The notes under the pieces are model-generated. The model was not told the DNA's origin. It did not search any database and saw nothing but the letters and a program-made list of their open reading frames with translations. The position numbers and the translations under genes were made by a program. This document shows positions 1 to 8,926 of a stretch of DNA of 64,000 bases, one piece after another; within the stretch, counting starts at the first letter, position 1; each line of letters starts with the position of its first letter. The stretch is from contig NZ_NCSM01000007.1 of assembly GCF_002224125.1 (NCBI RefSeq), positions 855,371-919,370 on the forward strand. Reading direction: 5' to 3'. Origin of the DNA: Streptomyces sp. NBS 14/10. GTDB taxonomy: Bacteria > Actinomycetota > Actinomycetes > Streptomycetales > Streptomycetaceae.

Positions 1-75
1 CGTACGGGCCCCCGGTTCCGCCCCGTCCGCCGAATCCGGCGCGCCCGCATGAATATGGAGTATGACGAGTCGTGA
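1..75 (+). CDS. 3' end of an upstream gene (partial)
   Basis: The frame that starts at base 1 stays open to a TGA at 73-75 and ends in the residues MNMEYDES. Its stop overlaps the GTG start of the following lanM gene in a GTGA arrangement, the usual sign of translational coupling in Streptomyces operons. The visible tail is rich in Arg and Pro and has no Cys, so it does not look like the core of a lanthipeptide precursor. With only 24 codons visible no function can be given, and a chance open frame in GC-rich DNA is possible. Confidence 0.35.
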   Translation, partial: RTGPRFRPVRRIRRARMNMEYDES

Positions 76-3000
76 AAACCACAGCCCCGTACTATCCGGA
101 ACTGAGCGAAGCCCAGCTTTCGGATTCCATTGCGCCGCTGGCGCAATTCGACGCACAGACCCTGGAAGTATTCCGAGACATCGCAAGCCCCCGGGCCGCC
201 GGATCCCCGGGCGCCGCCACGCGCGGCGCGGCCGCACAGTGGTGCGCGGCCCCCGAGCGCTACCCGTTCCAGAGGATCATCAGAAACGCCGCCGCCTCGC
301 TCGCGGACCCCGATCCGGTCGCATCGTTCGCGCCGCTGTTCGCCGATCCCCCGGCTGCGCTGCGGCAGTTGCTTGAGCGCGCCGAGGCCCGGCTGCGCGA
401 GGTGTGCACCAGGCCGTTGGTCGCCGCCATCAACCACGCACGCCGGCACGGTCGGCTCATGGGCGCGGACCCGGCTCTGCGCTACCAGCATTTCGTCGAC
501 CAGTCGATCCGCGGGTCCTTCGAGGAACTGAGCGGCCTGTCGTTTCCCGTACTGCGGGATGTCACGCGTGTCGTACTGACCTACGAGGCGCACAACTTCC
601 GGGAGCTCTGCCAGCGGCTCACGGCCGACCGGGACGCGATCGCCGCCACCTTCGGCATCGACCCGGCGGACCAGGTCGTCTCCTGCGGGTTCGCCGACGG
701 CGACGCGCACCACCAGGGCCGCAGCGTGTCCGTCCTGGAGTTCCGGTCCGGCAGGAAGCTGGCCTACAAGCCGCGGGACGTGTCGTGCGAGGCCGCGTAC
801 GCCGTCATCGCCCGCGAGGCCAACGACTGGCTGGGCACCTCCCTGGTCGCCGCCAAGGTCCTGGAGCGGGCCGGCTATGGATACGTGGAGTACGTGGCGG
901 CGGAGGACGTCGCCGATATCTCCGCAGGGTTCATGCGGGCCAGTGGCGAGCTCGCCGCCGTGATGTACCTGCTCAACGCGCAGGACATGCATTTCGAGAA
1001 TGTCGTGGCCACCCGCCGCGGCCCGGTGCCGATCGATCTGGAGACGATCCTCCAGCCCGTCCGGCTCCACCTCGGTACGCCCGCCGAGACTCCGGACAAC
1101 GCCCATCACAGGATCACCCAGTCGGTCTACGGCATCGGGATCCTGCCCCTGCTCATGGGCGGCCGGGACGAGGACTCCGGCTATGTCGACCTCGGCTTTC
1201 TCGGCGAACAGGGCGGCGGCGAATCGCCGTTCAAGTCATTCCAGCTCGAGGCTCCGTTCACCGACGAGGTGCGACTGACGCTGGGCAAGCAGGCGGCGGA
1301 GCAACGGCAGACGGTCGTGGGGACGCTCGGTCAGGACGAGGTCCACGCACTGGGCGAGGGGATGGCGGCCGGATTCGTCCGGGTGTGCCGCGCGGTGATG
1401 TCGGACAAGGAGCGCTGGACGGCGCTGGTACGCAAGGCCGCCGCGGGTGTGCGCGTGCGCTACCTCCACCATCCGACGATGGTGTACGCGCAGACGCTGC
1501 GTACGGCGTCGAGTGCCCGGGCCATGAGCGACCGCGCGTCCTATCTGGCGGCGCTGAAACGGGTGGCCATCGCCAGCCAGTCCGCCGCGCGCGCGATCGT
1601 CCGCTCCGAGCTGCGGCAGCTCGCGGGGCGCGACATCCCCTACTTCACCGTCGCCGCGGCGGACGTGGCCCTCATGGACGGCGAGGGCGCCGAGGTCGGG
1701 GCGGTGCTCACCACATCGCCACTCGATCTGGCCGCGGCGAAGGTCACCGCCCTGACCGAGTTCGAGATGAGCGAGCAGCTGAGGCTCATCCACTCCGCCT
1801 TCTCCTGCCGCTTCCCCGACGACCATCTGGCCTCGGCCGACGACTTCGAAGCCCCGCTGCCCGGCGCCACGGCGGGCGGGCGGCCGACGGGGGACCCGGG
1901 CGACACGCTCGCCGGGGTCGTGACCCGGCTGTGCGACACCATGGTCGCCTCGGCCCTGCCCGACCGGTACGCCGATCTTCCCCACACCTGGATCGGCCCG
2001 CTCGCCTCCGCCCAGTCCAATCGGCCATGGCCGCCCGCGGTGCTCGGCTACGACCTGTACACGGGACGGGTCGGCCCCGCGCTGGCCCTGGCGGCAGCCG
2101 GCCGCGTCCTGGACCACCCCGCCTACCGTGACCTGGCCACACAGATCTTCTCGGCCATCGCGGAGGGCCTGTCCGATCCCCCGTCCGATGCTCCGTCCGA
2201 GACATCGGACACGCGGCAGCCGGCGCCCTTCTCGGCGTACTCCGGATTGGCCGGCACGCTGTTCGCGCTGGCGGTGGCGGGCAGGCTGCTCGGACAGCCC
2301 GGTTGGATCAGCGCCGCACAGCAGGCGGTACCCGACGTACTCGAACTCGTGAAGGACGCACCGAGGGCCGACCTGTCGCTGGACATGATCAGCGGGGTTG
2401 CGGGCGTGCTGTCCTGCGTGACGGCGATCGGCGGACCGCACGCCGGCGAGTCGGCCGCCGCGCTGACGGCCATGCTCACGGACGCCCTGCGGCCGGACAC
2501 CCACCACCCCGTACTCGACCAGTCCGGCTTCGGACACGGGGTCAGCGGTGTCATCCACGCGCTCAGCCGGGCCTACCCGCGCCTGCCCGAGCAGCAGCGA
2601 GGGGGCGTCGAGGCCACGCTGTCCCGACTGACCGACCGGCTGCGGAACTTCTACGACCCCACCGAGGGCGACTGGTACTCCAACGTGGCCACCCCCTGGT
2701 CCTTCCCGACCGGTTGGTGCCACGGCTCGGCCGGCATCGCGCTCGCCCTCACGGCGTACGGCGCGATGACCGGCGACGGGGCGGTGGAGCGCCTGCGGAA
2801 GGTGGCCGTGGGCAACATGCTCCGCCGTGGCTTCGGACGCAATCTGACCTGGTGCCACGGCGATCTCGGCAACCACGACATCCTCTCCGCCGTGGCGAGC
2901 ACAGACGATTCGCTGCGCGCCGAGGTCGCGGACATCGAGCGGACCTGGCTGCGCCCCGAGGTGTTCACCCGCAAGGCCGCGGACACACGGAGCCGGTACG

Positions 3001-3128
3001 CGCACACCAACAGCCTCCTCGTCGGGACCGCCGGGATGGTGATCCATCTCGTCAACCGCCTCGATCCGTCCGTCCGCCTGTCCCCCGTCGATCTGTCCCA
3101 GGTCGATCTGAGCGCGGAGGGCCGATGA
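72..3128 (+). CDS. lanM: Class II lanthipeptide synthetase LanM
   Basis: Bifunctional enzyme that phosphorylates and dehydrates Ser/Thr of a precursor peptide and then cyclises Cys onto the dehydro-residues. The 1018 residues match normal LanM length. The N-terminal dehydratase (about 1-580) shows the GDAHHQG motif (D211, H213), the lysine of YKPRD (K233), QDMHFEN (D305, H307, N310) and the later PIDLE aspartate (D322), which are the kinase and elimination residues of CylM-type enzymes. The C-terminal LanC-like barrel (about 640-1018) has the zinc ligands C883 (GWCHG) and C928-H929 (TWCHG). The GTG at 72 is the only useful start because an in-frame TGA lies at 63-65; a GGAG sits at 57-60. It is followed one base later by the LanT-LanM fusion, so the two are co-translated. 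All catalytic positions appear intact. The substrate gene must lie upstream of the window or elsewhere. Confidence 0.93.
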   Translation: MKTTAPYYPELSEAQLSDSIAPLAQFDAQTLEVFRDIASPRAAGSPGAATRGAAAQWCAAPERYPFQRIIRNAAASLADPDPVASFAPLFADPPAALRQLLERAEARLREVCTRPLVAAINHARRHGRLMGADPALRYQHFVDQSIRGSFEELSGLSFPVLRDVTRVVLTYEAHNFRELCQRLTADRDAIAATFGIDPADQVVSCGFADGDAHHQGRSVSVLEFRSGRKLAYKPRDVSCEAAYAVIAREANDWLGTSLVAAKVLERAGYGYVEYVAAEDVADISAGFMRASGELAAVMYLLNAQDMHFENVVATRRGPVPIDLETILQPVRLHLGTPAETPDNAHHRITQSVYGIGILPLLMGGRDEDSGYVDLGFLGEQGGGESPFKSFQLEAPFTDEVRLTLGKQAAEQRQTVVGTLGQDEVHALGEGMAAGFVRVCRAVMSDKERWTALVRKAAAGVRVRYLHHPTMVYAQTLRTASSARAMSDRASYLAALKRVAIASQSAARAIVRSELRQLAGRDIPYFTVAAADVALMDGEGAEVGAVLTTSPLDLAAAKVTALTEFEMSEQLRLIHSAFSCRFPDDHLASADDFEAPLPGATAGGRPTGDPGDTLAGVVTRLCDTMVASALPDRYADLPHTWIGPLASAQSNRPWPPAVLGYDLYTGRVGPALALAAAGRVLDHPAYRDLATQIFSAIAEGLSDPPSDAPSETSDTRQPAPFSAYSGLAGTLFALAVAGRLLGQPGWISAAQQAVPDVLELVKDAPRADLSLDMISGVAGVLSCVTAIGGPHAGESAAALTAMLTDALRPDTHHPVLDQSGFGHGVSGVIHALSRAYPRLPEQQRGGVEATLSRLTDRLRNFYDPTEGDWYSNVATPWSFPTGWCHGSAGIALALTAYGAMTGDGAVERLRKVAVGNMLRRGFGRNLTWCHGDLGNHDILSAVASTDDSLRAEVADIERTWLRPEVFTRKAADTRSRYAHTNSLLVGTAGMVIHLVNRLDPSVRLSPVDLSQVDLSAEGR

Positions 3129-3129
3129 C

Positions 3130-6100
3130 ATGACGTGGAACACCATCCTCCGCCGGTCCGGCCCGGCTCGGCGGGTACCGACGATCACGCAGGTGGCCCA
3201 GACAGAATGCGGCCTGTGCTGCTGCGTCGCGGTGCTGCGCTACCACGGGCGCGCCGAGGAGATATCCAGCGCGCGGCAGGTCATGGATGCCGGCCGGGAC
3301 GGCCTCAGCGCGACCCAGCTGGCCCGCTTCCTCCGGGAGCGCGGTATGGACGCGAAGCTGTTCCGCGTCAAGGACGTGTCGGCGCTCGCGAAGTTCACCT
3401 CGCCGGTGATCCTCTACTGGGAGGACTACCACTTCGTGGTGCTCGAGCGGTTCGACGGCCGCGGAGCGGTCATCATGGACCCGGCGCTCGGGCGGCGGCG
3501 CCTCAGCAGGAAGGAACTGGAGGCCGGCTTCAGCGGTATCGCCGTGTCCGCCGAGCCGGGCCCCGACTTCGAACCGACGCCGCGGAAGTTCATGGCGGAG
3601 TGGCGCGGCGTCCCGCTCTTCGCGAAGGGTTCGCGCAGGCGCATCGCGCTGGTGGGGCTTCTCTCGCTCGGTGGCTACGCGGGAACCCTCGGCATACCGA
3701 TGCTGACGGAATGGGCGGTCGACCGGTACGTCCGCTGGGGAGGCCTGGACGACCTGGCCACGGTCCTTTCGGTCATCGTCGCCGTGGCCGTCGGGTATTT
3801 CGCGCTGTATCTGCTCAGAGTCGCCGTTCTCTCGTCCGTGGTGGCGATGATGGGCGAGCATCTGATGATCCAGACGTTCTCCAAGCTGCTCTCCCTGCCG
3901 TACAAGTTCTTCACGACGCGACAACCCGGCGACCTTCTGTTCCGGCTCAGCAGCGTGAATGTGATCAGGGATCTGCTCTCCTCGCGCGTGGCGCAGGGGG
4001 TGCTGGACGTCGGGACGCTGATATGCGTCAGCGGCTATCTGCTGATCGCCGAATGGCGGCTCGGCCTGATAACGGCGGGACTGTCCCTGGCCAATGCCCT
4101 GTATCTGATGAAGACCCGGGTCCGGGTGCTGGAGTCCGTGGACGCGGAGATGACTCAGCTGAGCAGGAGCCAGTCGGCCCAGCTGGACGCGATCGTCTCG
4201 GTGCCCAGCATCAAAATGGGCGGCTATGCCGCCGAGTTCCTGGCCGGCTGGAGCAAGGTCTATTCCTCGTCCCTCCAGGCGATGAAGGACCGTATGCGCC
4301 TGCAGCAGGGCCGCATCTCGGGCCTGACCTCCACCACCCAGATGTTCGGCCCGCTGATCCTGCTGCTGTCCAGCCTGTACCTCGTCGGTCACGGGCAGAT
4401 CTCCCTGGGCCAGGCCATGGCGGTGCAGACGGTGTCCGGCACCTACTTCGCGCTGTCGACGTCGGTGTTCCAGACCTGCACCGAGTTCGCCGAGGCGTCC
4501 CGCTACATGGCGCGGCTCAACGACATCGTCGACACGCCCTCGGAGAACCGGGGCGGCGACCTCAAGCGGCTGCCCTCGACCTCCATCCGCCTGACCGACA
4601 TCGGCTTCCAGTACACGGCCCACAGCGACCCGGTCCTGAGCGATGTCTCGATCGACATTCCGGCCGGGGCCAAGGTCGCCCTCGTTGGCCCCTCGGGATC
4701 CGGTAAGAGCACGCTGGGGCGGATCATCTGCGGTCTTTACGAACCGACGCGGGGCACCATCGAGTTCGGCGGGCGGGACATGAACGAATACGACAAGGAT
4801 TCGCTGCGCCGCTCCATCGGATACATCCCCCAGGAAGTGCATCTGCACAATCGCACGATCCTGGAGAACCTGACGATGGGCCAGGACATCTCCGAGGAAT
4901 ACGTCCGTGAATTCTGCGAGAGCGTCGGAATCCTCGACTTCCTCCAGGACCTTCCCATGGGGCTCAACACCCTGATCTCGGAGATGGGCGCGAACTTCTC
5001 CGGCGGTCAGCGGCAGCGGCTCGCCATCGTACGGACCCTGCTGCAGCGGCCCGCGATCCTGGTCCTCGACGAGGCGACGGCCTCGCTGGACACCATCAAC
5101 GAGCGACGCGTCACGGACATCATCCAGGACATCGGCGCGACGCAGATCATCATCGCCCACCGGCTGGCGACCATCAAAGCGGCCGACCGCATTTACGTGC
5201 TCGACCGCGGACGCGTCATCGAACAGGGCACACACGAGGAATTGCTGAGCGGAGGACCGGTCTATATGAATCTCTACGCGGAAAGTGACCCCGATGTCCA
5301 GGTATCGGGGCGGGAAGTATCGGGACCGGAATACATGACCGGCCCGGAGGGACCGACCCCCGACCCGGACGTCTCCATCCCCGCCTTCGTCCCCTTCTAT
5401 CAGCACCTCGTGCCCAGGAGCTCCGTGGTCGCGGCGCTGCGCGAGGTCATGACCCCGGTCACCCGCCCCGAACGGCGCGAGGCGGTGGTGGACACCATCT
5501 GGGGGGAGCTGCTGACGGCCGTCGAGGGCCACTCCTTCCGTACGCTGATCGGCGAGTTCCACACCTTCCGCGAGGGCCTTGGGCTGCCCATGACGGCCGA
5601 CGTCGACGAGGCGCTACAGCGGTTCCGCAGGCATCTCGGCGCACCCGGCACCTGCCGGCGCATCGCCGACACCTACCCGGTGCTGCGGCAGCGGCTGGCG
5701 ACCCTGGCGGACAACTCGCTCGACGCGTACACCGATATGTTCGCCGCGTACGCGGCGGACCAGGAGGCGCTGCGGGCCGAGGGCCTGACGCCCCGCCCGG
5801 CGGCGGCCGGGGAGCTGATCGAGGACATCTTCCTCACCGGGTCCGATCCGCACAACGACAACCGCCAGGTGATCGGGGTGCGGCTGACCAGCGGCACACG
5901 GCTGATCTTCAAACCGCGCGCCCTGGCGACGGACAGTTTCGTACGGGACCTGTACGCGGCCGCCGACCCCTACCTCACCTTCTCGCTGCGCGACTGCCTG
6001 CCCATGTCGGTGACGTCCGGCTCGCACGGCTGGCAGCAGTTCATCCCCTCGGAGCCGATGACCTCGCCCGATCAACCCGCCCGGTACTTCTACCGGTTCG

Positions 6101-8181
6101 GCGCGCTGTGCGCGATCCTCTCCGCCATCGGGGCGTCCGATCTGCACGACGAGAATCTGCTGGCCCACGGCGAGAATCCGTGCGTGATCGACACTGAGAC
6201 CATCCTGCGGCCGGACGCGGGCGTCGAGAACGACACGCTTCCGCATCTGCTGATCAATCACATGAAGCTGTCGGTCGTCTCCACGATGCTCGTCCCCTCG
6301 CTGAGTCCGGCCTCCCCCGTCGACTTCCTCATGGCGGGGGTGGGCGTGGCCGGCGATCAGCCCTCCAAGATGACCAGGACGGTGATCCGCGACATCGGCA
6401 CCGACGGCATGTCCGTCGCGCGTGACCCCATCACCTACCGCCAAGACGCCAACCTGCCGCGGCTGGGGGACGCGCCGCTGTCCGCGACCGACTACTTCTC
6501 CGATGTGCTGGCCGGCTACTCCGACGCCCTCGAGTTCGTACGCGGCGGTGCGATCCCGGCGCTTCTCGACGCCCATCGGGACATGCCCGTCCGGTATGTG
6601 CTGCGGGCGACGCTGGTCTACAGCCGCTTCATGGACGCCTCGACGCACCCCTCCTACCTCGCCCGGCCCGAGGAGGCCGAGCGGCTGTTCGGGCTGCTCG
6701 GGAACTCTGGCCAGTTCACGCCCGAGTTGGCCAGTCGCGTCGGCGACGAGGAGCGCGCCGGTATGAGCACCGGCAACGTGCCCTATTTCAGCTCGCGGGC
6801 GGACTCCACCGACCTGGCGACGTCGCGGGTGCGCTTCCCGGAGGTGTTCAAGACCTCGTCGGTGGACCACGCCCGGCGTGGTGTCACTCTCAACGCCGCC
6901 CGGCCGGACGGCTATCACCACTATCTGCTCGAGGAGTGCTTCGGTGAGGTGTTCGGCGAGGACAGCCCGGCCGGGCTGTCCCGGCACAGCGTGTTCGCGG
7001 CGCCCCTGCGGCACGCCCGCCCGGGCACCTGGTGGCCGGAGATCGCGCGTCGGATCGCCGACCTCGGCGTAACCCTCCACACCCCGGACGGCCCGCGGAC
7101 CGGCTGGCTGGGCGGCATCGGCCCCGGTCGGGCCGCGGCCACCATCACCCCGGGCAACTTCGTCTCGTTCCACGACATGGGCGGCATCATCGCCTTCCTC
7201 AACCGGGCGACCACCCTGGACGACGGCTTCCGGACCATTCACCACCGCGCCGACCAGGGACTCGACGAACTGCTCACGGCGTACGGCGAGTCGCTGAACC
7301 AGATGCCGGAATCCGTGTTCAGCGGCGCCTCCTCCCTGCTGCTCACCCGGCCGCAGACGGCGCCGGCCGACTGGCTCGGATCCCTTCTCGACAAGATCGA
7401 CGCACGGTCCGCGTCGAACGACCTGGAGACCGACCTGAGCAACGGCCCGGCCGGTCTGCTGATGGTCCTGCTGTCCCGTCTGGAGGCCGGCGACGACCCA
7501 GCCGCCCTGTGCGGCGAAGACCGGCTCGCGCGCCTGCGCGATCTGGTCCTCGGCCACCTCCAGGCCCCCGGGGCCGCGCCCTGGTTCGACCTGGCGCACG
7601 GCGAGCTGGGGCTCCAGTGGGCCCGCGCCCGTATCGGAAGGGTCCTCGGCGACGAGGCGCAGGCCCGGGAGTCCGCGGACTGGCTGACCGCACGGACCGG
7701 GTCCGGTACGGGAACGTCGCTCGCGGGGTGGTGCAACGGCGCGGCCGGTCTGCTGCTGGCCTCCGCCGAGATCCTGTTCTCCGCCGGCCGGGCGGACGAA
7801 CTGTCCGGCCGTCGGCTGACGACCCTGGTCGACGCGGCGACACGGCTGCCCGCCCGTCGCCCGGTGGACCTGTCCGTCTGCCACGGCAGCAGCGGCGTCG
7901 TCCAGTCGCTGATCGCCACGGGGCGCGTGCTCGGCGACGACTCGCTGCTGACCCGAGCGCGCGAATACCAGGAGCTCGTCCTGACCAGGGCCCGCGAAAA
8001 CGGGTTCTACACGGGGTCGCCCGGCCGGACCTCGCTGCTCGGCTACATGCTCGGCTGGGCCGGCATCGGCGACACCGACGCCCTGCTGCATGCCGCGGAG
8101 CAGAACCACGACGACGGCTTCTTCCGCGTCCCGGTGGCGATGACCTCGGAATTCGCACGGCCGGGCCAGCCGGTGGGGTAA
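3130..8181 (+). CDS. LanT-LanM fusion: C39 peptidase/ABC exporter joined to a LanM synthetase
   Basis: A single 1683-residue frame with four recognisable parts. Residues 1-140 form a C39 leader peptidase with oxyanion Q21, catalytic C27 (QTECGL), H101 and D117. Residues about 165-460 are the transporter membrane domain. Residues about 485-715 are a full ABC domain: Walker A GPSGSGKST with K526, signature FSGGQ at 623-627, Walker B D647-E648 and H-loop H677. Residues about 740-1683 are a complete LanM: SDPHNDN (D906, H908), K928 (FKPR), SDLHDEN (D1004, H1006, N1009), D1021, then a LanC domain with C1535 (WCNG) and C1584-H1585 (VCHG). The start has GGAGGG at 3116-3121. LanT and LanM are normally separate genes; here no stop or frameshift lies between them. 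The protein should modify, cleave and export a peptide, presumably as a dimer at the membrane. Each domain call is firm; activity of the fusion is inferred. Confidence 0.92.
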   Translation: MTWNTILRRSGPARRVPTITQVAQTECGLCCCVAVLRYHGRAEEISSARQVMDAGRDGLSATQLARFLRERGMDAKLFRVKDVSALAKFTSPVILYWEDYHFVVLERFDGRGAVIMDPALGRRRLSRKELEAGFSGIAVSAEPGPDFEPTPRKFMAEWRGVPLFAKGSRRRIALVGLLSLGGYAGTLGIPMLTEWAVDRYVRWGGLDDLATVLSVIVAVAVGYFALYLLRVAVLSSVVAMMGEHLMIQTFSKLLSLPYKFFTTRQPGDLLFRLSSVNVIRDLLSSRVAQGVLDVGTLICVSGYLLIAEWRLGLITAGLSLANALYLMKTRVRVLESVDAEMTQLSRSQSAQLDAIVSVPSIKMGGYAAEFLAGWSKVYSSSLQAMKDRMRLQQGRISGLTSTTQMFGPLILLLSSLYLVGHGQISLGQAMAVQTVSGTYFALSTSVFQTCTEFAEASRYMARLNDIVDTPSENRGGDLKRLPSTSIRLTDIGFQYTAHSDPVLSDVSIDIPAGAKVALVGPSGSGKSTLGRIICGLYEPTRGTIEFGGRDMNEYDKDSLRRSIGYIPQEVHLHNRTILENLTMGQDISEEYVREFCESVGILDFLQDLPMGLNTLISEMGANFSGGQRQRLAIVRTLLQRPAILVLDEATASLDTINERRVTDIIQDIGATQIIIAHRLATIKAADRIYVLDRGRVIEQGTHEELLSGGPVYMNLYAESDPDVQVSGREVSGPEYMTGPEGPTPDPDVSIPAFVPFYQHLVPRSSVVAALREVMTPVTRPERREAVVDTIWGELLTAVEGHSFRTLIGEFHTFREGLGLPMTADVDEALQRFRRHLGAPGTCRRIADTYPVLRQRLATLADNSLDAYTDMFAAYAADQEALRAEGLTPRPAAAGELIEDIFLTGSDPHNDNRQVIGVRLTSGTRLIFKPRALATDSFVRDLYAAADPYLTFSLRDCLPMSVTSGSHGWQQFIPSEPMTSPDQPARYFYRFGALCAILSAIGASDLHDENLLAHGENPCVIDTETILRPDAGVENDTLPHLLINHMKLSVVSTMLVPSLSPASPVDFLMAGVGVAGDQPSKMTRTVIRDIGTDGMSVARDPITYRQDANLPRLGDAPLSATDYFSDVLAGYSDALEFVRGGAIPALLDAHRDMPVRYVLRATLVYSRFMDASTHPSYLARPEEAERLFGLLGNSGQFTPELASRVGDEERAGMSTGNVPYFSSRADSTDLATSRVRFPEVFKTSSVDHARRGVTLNAARPDGYHHYLLEECFGEVFGEDSPAGLSRHSVFAAPLRHARPGTWWPEIARRIADLGVTLHTPDGPRTGWLGGIGPGRAAATITPGNFVSFHDMGGIIAFLNRATTLDDGFRTIHHRADQGLDELLTAYGESLNQMPESVFSGASSLLLTRPQTAPADWLGSLLDKIDARSASNDLETDLSNGPAGLLMVLLSRLEAGDDPAALCGEDRLARLRDLVLGHLQAPGAAPWFDLAHGELGLQWARARIGRVLGDEAQARESADWLTARTGSGTGTSLAGWCNGAAGLLLASAEILFSAGRADELSGRRLTTLVDAATRLPARRPVDLSVCHGSSGVVQSLIATGRVLGDDSLLTRAREYQELVLTRARENGFYTGSPGRTSLLGYMLGWAGIGDTDALLHAAEQNHDDGFFRVPVAMTSEFARPGQPVG

Positions 8182-8222
8182 GTACGGGGAAGGTGAGTAC
8201 GGAACAGGTGAGTACGGGGCAG
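8178..8222 (+). repeat. Three tandem 15-bp repeats at the fusion gene's stop codon
   Basis: Three consecutive 15-bp units of the pattern GTRAGTACGGRRMAG lie at 8178-8192, 8193-8207 and 8208-8222. The TAA stop of the LanT-LanM gene (8179-8181) is inside the first unit. The last unit runs into the 5' arm of the following terminator hairpin. They look like slippage-type duplication. Confidence 0.8.
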
Positions 8223-8251
8223 CGACACGCCGTCGTCACGGCGTGTCGCTG
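8220..8251. terminator. Hairpin terminator between the LanT-LanM fusion gene and the convergent methyltransferase
   Basis: A perfect 13-bp stem (CAGCGACACGCCG and its complement) closes a 6-base TCGTCA loop. It lies between two convergent genes, so it probably ends transcription from both sides. There is no long U tract, as is common in Streptomyces. Confidence 0.72.
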
Positions 8252-8270
8252 TCCCATATCAACTGCGGAA

Positions 8271-8915
8271 CTACTTGGCCTTGCGCATCAGCAGACGCCC
8301 GTGGCCGAACCGCTCCCCCTCGCACGGCTCACGCTGCATCCGGCCGGCCTCGACGAACCCGGCCTCGCGGGCCAGCCCCGCCAGCTCGTCGATCGGCCAC
8401 CGGTAGGCCGTCGTCACTCTGTGGTCGAACTCCGTCAGCGGGTCACCCTCCGACTCGAAGAACGCGAGCAGGAGGTGGCCTTCAGGCGCGAGCACCCGCT
8501 GGAACTCCGCGAAGAACGAGGGCACGTTCTCCGGCGGCGTGTGAATGACCGAATACCAGGACACGACGCCGTTCAGCTCGCCGTCGGCCAGGTCCAGGGC
8601 GTCCATGGAGCCGACCTCGAACCGCAGCTCCGGGTATGCCCCGCGGGCGAGATCGATCATCGCGGGCGACAGATCGACACCGAAGACATCCAGCCCCAGG
8701 TCCCGCAGATGCGCGGTGATATGTCCGGGGCCGCATCCCAGCTCCGCGACGGGCCCGGCAGCGGCGGTGGTCCGCGCGAGCTCGGCGAACGCGGCGAGCA
8801 TCGCGCGATCCAGCGGACGAGTGTCAAGCTGGTTGCGGGCGAGTTCGTCGTAGAGGACGGCCACGGCGTCGTAGGCATCCGCTGTCGTACTGAGGTGGGA
8901 GGAAAGTTCGGTCAC
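8271..8915 (-). CDS. Class I SAM-dependent methyltransferase
   Basis: A 214-residue Rossmann methyltransferase of the Methyltransf_11/25 type. Motif I VAELGCGPGHIT is at about residues 57-68, followed by the acidic motif II residue in VFGVDLSPAMI, and SWYSVIHTPP in the motif IV region. It has no membrane segment or signal. It converges on the LanT-LanM gene across a terminator, so it is not in that operon. It ends 11 bases before the next minus-strand gene in transcription order begins downstream of it, and is not obviously co-transcribed with the serine hydrolase. The substrate cannot be told; small-molecule methylation is typical of the family. Confidence 0.85.
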   Translation of the reverse strand: MTELSSHLSTTADAYDAVAVLYDELARNQLDTRPLDRAMLAAFAELARTTAAAGPVAELGCGPGHITAHLRDLGLDVFGVDLSPAMIDLARGAYPELRFEVGSMDALDLADGELNGVVSWYSVIHTPPENVPSFFAEFQRVLAPEGHLLLAFFESEGDPLTEFDHRVTTAYRWPIDELAGLAREAGFVEAGRMQREPCEGERFGHGRLLMRKAK

Positions 8916-8926
8916 AAGCGAGGACC

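Noticed and set aside
1236..3188. 650-codon minus-strand frame opposite lanM
   Set aside because: Same cause; no recognisable motif, and the opposite strand holds an intact LanM.
3052..8109. Two long minus-strand open frames (3052-5562 and 5614-8109) opposite the LanT-LanM fusion
   Set aside because: They are mirror frames caused by high third-position GC. Their translations are Arg/Gly/Gln-rich, lack domain motifs and have no ribosome sites, while the plus strand encodes clear catalytic motifs.
8182..8270. Small precursor gene after the LanT-LanM fusion
   Set aside because: The 89 bases contain only the 15-bp repeats and the terminator; no start with ribosome site and no Cys-rich frame.
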